Shown in pieces: positions 27,731 through 29,534 of a stretch of DNA of 29,534 nucleotides. The number at the start of each line of letters is the position of its first letter. Within the stretch, counting starts at the first letter, position 1. The position numbers were made by a program, and so were the translations under genes. The stretch is from Cladosporium sp. IMV 00045. Taxonomy: Eukaryota; Ascomycota; Dothideomycetes; Cladosporiales; Cladosporiaceae. The stretch lies in assembly GCA_001931905.2 (NCBI GenBank), contig MSJI02000239.1, positions 1 to 29,534 on the forward strand, read 5' to 3'. Under the pieces are notes generated by a model. The model saw only the letters and a list, made by a program, of their open reading frames with translations, did not search any database and was not told where the DNA came from.

Positions 27731-29534
27731 TCAAGCAGCAGCTCGTCCTCGAGACTCATACGGCAGGACCAAGAATACAAGGCCTGCGATGATGAACAGC
27801 GCCGCGGAAATATACAAAGGAACGCTAGACTCAAGTCCAGTATATGCCACGATGATAGGGGCCATCAAGCCCGACAACCTGTTGAAAACAGCAACCAGAC
27901 CGTTCCCGGTACCACGGATGGGGGCCGGAAATAACTCTGGCGTGTAGGAGTACAACAAGCCGTAGGTCAGGTTCTGGAAGAACGCAATAGCACAACTGAA
28001 CCCGAGAACTGCTGCGGCCGAGTTTGCGCGCGTGTACAGGAAGAGGAACACACCCGTGCAGATGCATGCCAATGTGCCGGTACCTTTGCGACCGACGCGC
28101 TTGAGCTCTACGGAGAAACCGCCCAAGATTGAGGCAGGGATTCCGCATACCGCTTGGACGGCGTAGTTGCGGTAGGTTTCGTTGAGGCCGCCGGAACCGG
28201 TACTCACACCTTTCTGCTCAAGATAGAATGGGATGAAACCAGTGTAGAGCGGGTAAGCCATTCCGATAGAGCACCCTGTAGCTTTGTCAGCATGGTACAT
28301 GGTGCTTGGGTAGGCTCTCACTTACATAAGAAGAGCATGAGCGTTGTCGAGAGAGCCATGCGTGGTGTTGCGAAAAGTCCTTTGATGCGATCCGGGGAGA
28401 ACTTCGAGATATTACGACGAATGACGGCTTTTGAGTCATTCGGCACAGGGCTAGTCTGCTGCGCGCTGGCATCAACATCACTGGCAGTAATTTGTGCATC
28501 AATATCGTCGAAGTGGCTGACGGTAAGCCAGGTCTCTTTGCCATCACGACGAGCTACATTCTGAATGACGTTGGCCGCTTGTTGGTTTCTGCCTTTGCCC
28601 AAGAGGTATTTTGGTGTCTCGTAGATCTTGAAGGCGAAACGAGCCATCCACATCAACGTGGTGATGCCACCGAACGCCCAGAATGTGTAACGCCAGCCAA
28701 GATTGTCATGGTATCCACATTCTCCGGCAGGAGTGTCAGAAGGGCAGCTGAAGTTGGCGATCAAAGGCCTGAGATGTGTCAGCAATCGTGAGGAAGGGAA
28801 TCCAGCTGATTGCTGGCAGTAGCCACCTCATCGCGAAATCACGCAGTTTGGGGCGATCACTTTCGTGGGGACTCACCAGGCAATGAGAGCAGCAACTGCC
28901 TGTCCAATCGACCAGAAAGCAGACTCCATGACCAGCAGATACTGATGGGTTGCCGGAATATACTCAAGGAAGATCGCGCTGTCAACGGGCTGATTGCCAC
29001 CTGAACCCACTCCAATGAAGGCGCAGAAAGTTGCAATAGCGACAAAGTTGGGCGATCCTGCACCGACAAGACCAGCAAGGCCAGAGATTGCTGCAAAATG
29101 ACAAGTCAGCCGCATCGCTCTTTCTGAAAACTTTCGTAAGACACTGACCTAGTGTAATGTTGAAAGCAGTCTTTCTTCCAACGATATCTGCCGACATTGG
29201 CCACAGAGAAGACCCAATAACAAGGCCGACGTATTTTGCCACGATGATCATGGAGATTTGGTCAACTCCAAACTCATTCTTCACGGGCGGACTGATGATG
29301 GTAATTGCTTGCATCCAGAACTGTTTGTAAATTAGTTCAAGGCTCAACCATCATTATGCAGGAGATTATCACTCACGTTATCAACAAACCACCCAAAGCC
29401 GGTCATGAAGAAGATCTTCCACTGGAAAGGGCCCATGCCGATATCGATAAGAGCCTCGTTCATCAAAGCGATCTTCTTTTCGTAAGCTGCATCAGCTCCT
29501 GGGAGGACATCGCTAGTGTTGATTCCATGATAAT
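27731..29534 (-). CDS. MFS transporter, SVOP/sugar-porter-like, 3' part (5' end beyond window)
   Basis: Model of the visible part: complement(join(27731..28275,28326..28768,28877..29090,29149..29320,29377..>29534)); about 510 codons, start codon outside. Introns are 50, 108, 58 and 56 nt with donors GTAAGT, GTGAGT, GTCAGT and GTGAGT; all phases fit. Visible: a cytosolic stretch MNEALIDIGMGPFQWKIFF into TM1 (GFGWFVDNFWMQAI), the MFS loop 2-3 signature MSADIVGRKTAF, GVGSGGNQPVDSAIFLEYIP as TM4-5, and LYSYTPELFPAPIRGTGNGL, the sugar-porter-type PETxP-like motif with EL-P-RG. This pattern suits the SVOP/phosphate-organic anion group of fungal MFS proteins. A large polar central loop (about 90 residues) separates the halves. 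Substrate unknown. It is upstream of and co-oriented with the Zn2Cys6 regulator and the amidase. Confidence 0.88.

Noticed and set aside
1..29534. tRNA, rRNA, CRISPR, transposon or viral sequences
   Set aside because: I looked for tRNA-like B-box sequences, regular spaced repeats, terminal inverted repeats with transposase-like frames and integrase or polymerase motifs, and saw none. A computed search could still find weak cases.

Overview
The window is nuclear DNA from a filamentous ascomycete (Pezizomycotina; a dothideomycete is my guess, not shown). The basis is short spliceosomal introns of about 50-110 nt with GTRNGT-type donors and CTRAC-type branch points, intron-rich genes with long spaces between them, and a set of typical fungal families (Zn2Cys6 regulator, DUF3431, DUF1295, fungal GT2 synthase, mitochondrial IleRS). 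I saw no rRNA, tRNA, CRISPR array, transposon or telomere. Exon junctions below were read by hand from splice signals and frame continuity.

Left part (1-7.5 kb), all on the minus strand: the 5' part of a DUF1295 membrane protein cut by the left edge, a nitrilase (four-part structure with a 19-nt micro-exon and a GC-AG intron), a 209-aa orphan protein whose 3' end lies in a local duplication, and the mitochondrial isoleucyl-tRNA synthetase. Middle (7.5-19 kb): a septin-like GTPase with a C-terminal membrane anchor, divergent from IleRS; a five-exon monocarboxylate-type MFS transporter; a DUF3431 type II membrane protein; and, divergent from it, a six-exon processive GT2 glycosyltransferase related to cellulose/chitin/hyaluronan synthases.

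Right part (19-29.5 kb), again all minus strand: a PLP fold-type II (threonine/serine dehydratase-like) protein that has lost its cofactor-binding residues, a small disordered orphan, a secreted Arp1-like/amidase protein, a Zn2Cys6 regulator whose zinc cluster is split by a second GC-AG intron, and the 3' part of an SVOP/sugar-type MFS transporter that runs off the right edge. The amidase, regulator and transporter are adjacent and co-oriented, which could be a small substrate-utilisation cluster, but this is inference only.

No single new system is evident. The observations most worth a check are the pseudoenzyme-like PLP protein with a stop-start overlapping uORF, the two non-canonical GC-AG introns (one next to a 19-nt exon), the tail-anchored septin-like GTPase, and short symmetric sequence elements in the promoters of the right-hand cluster.
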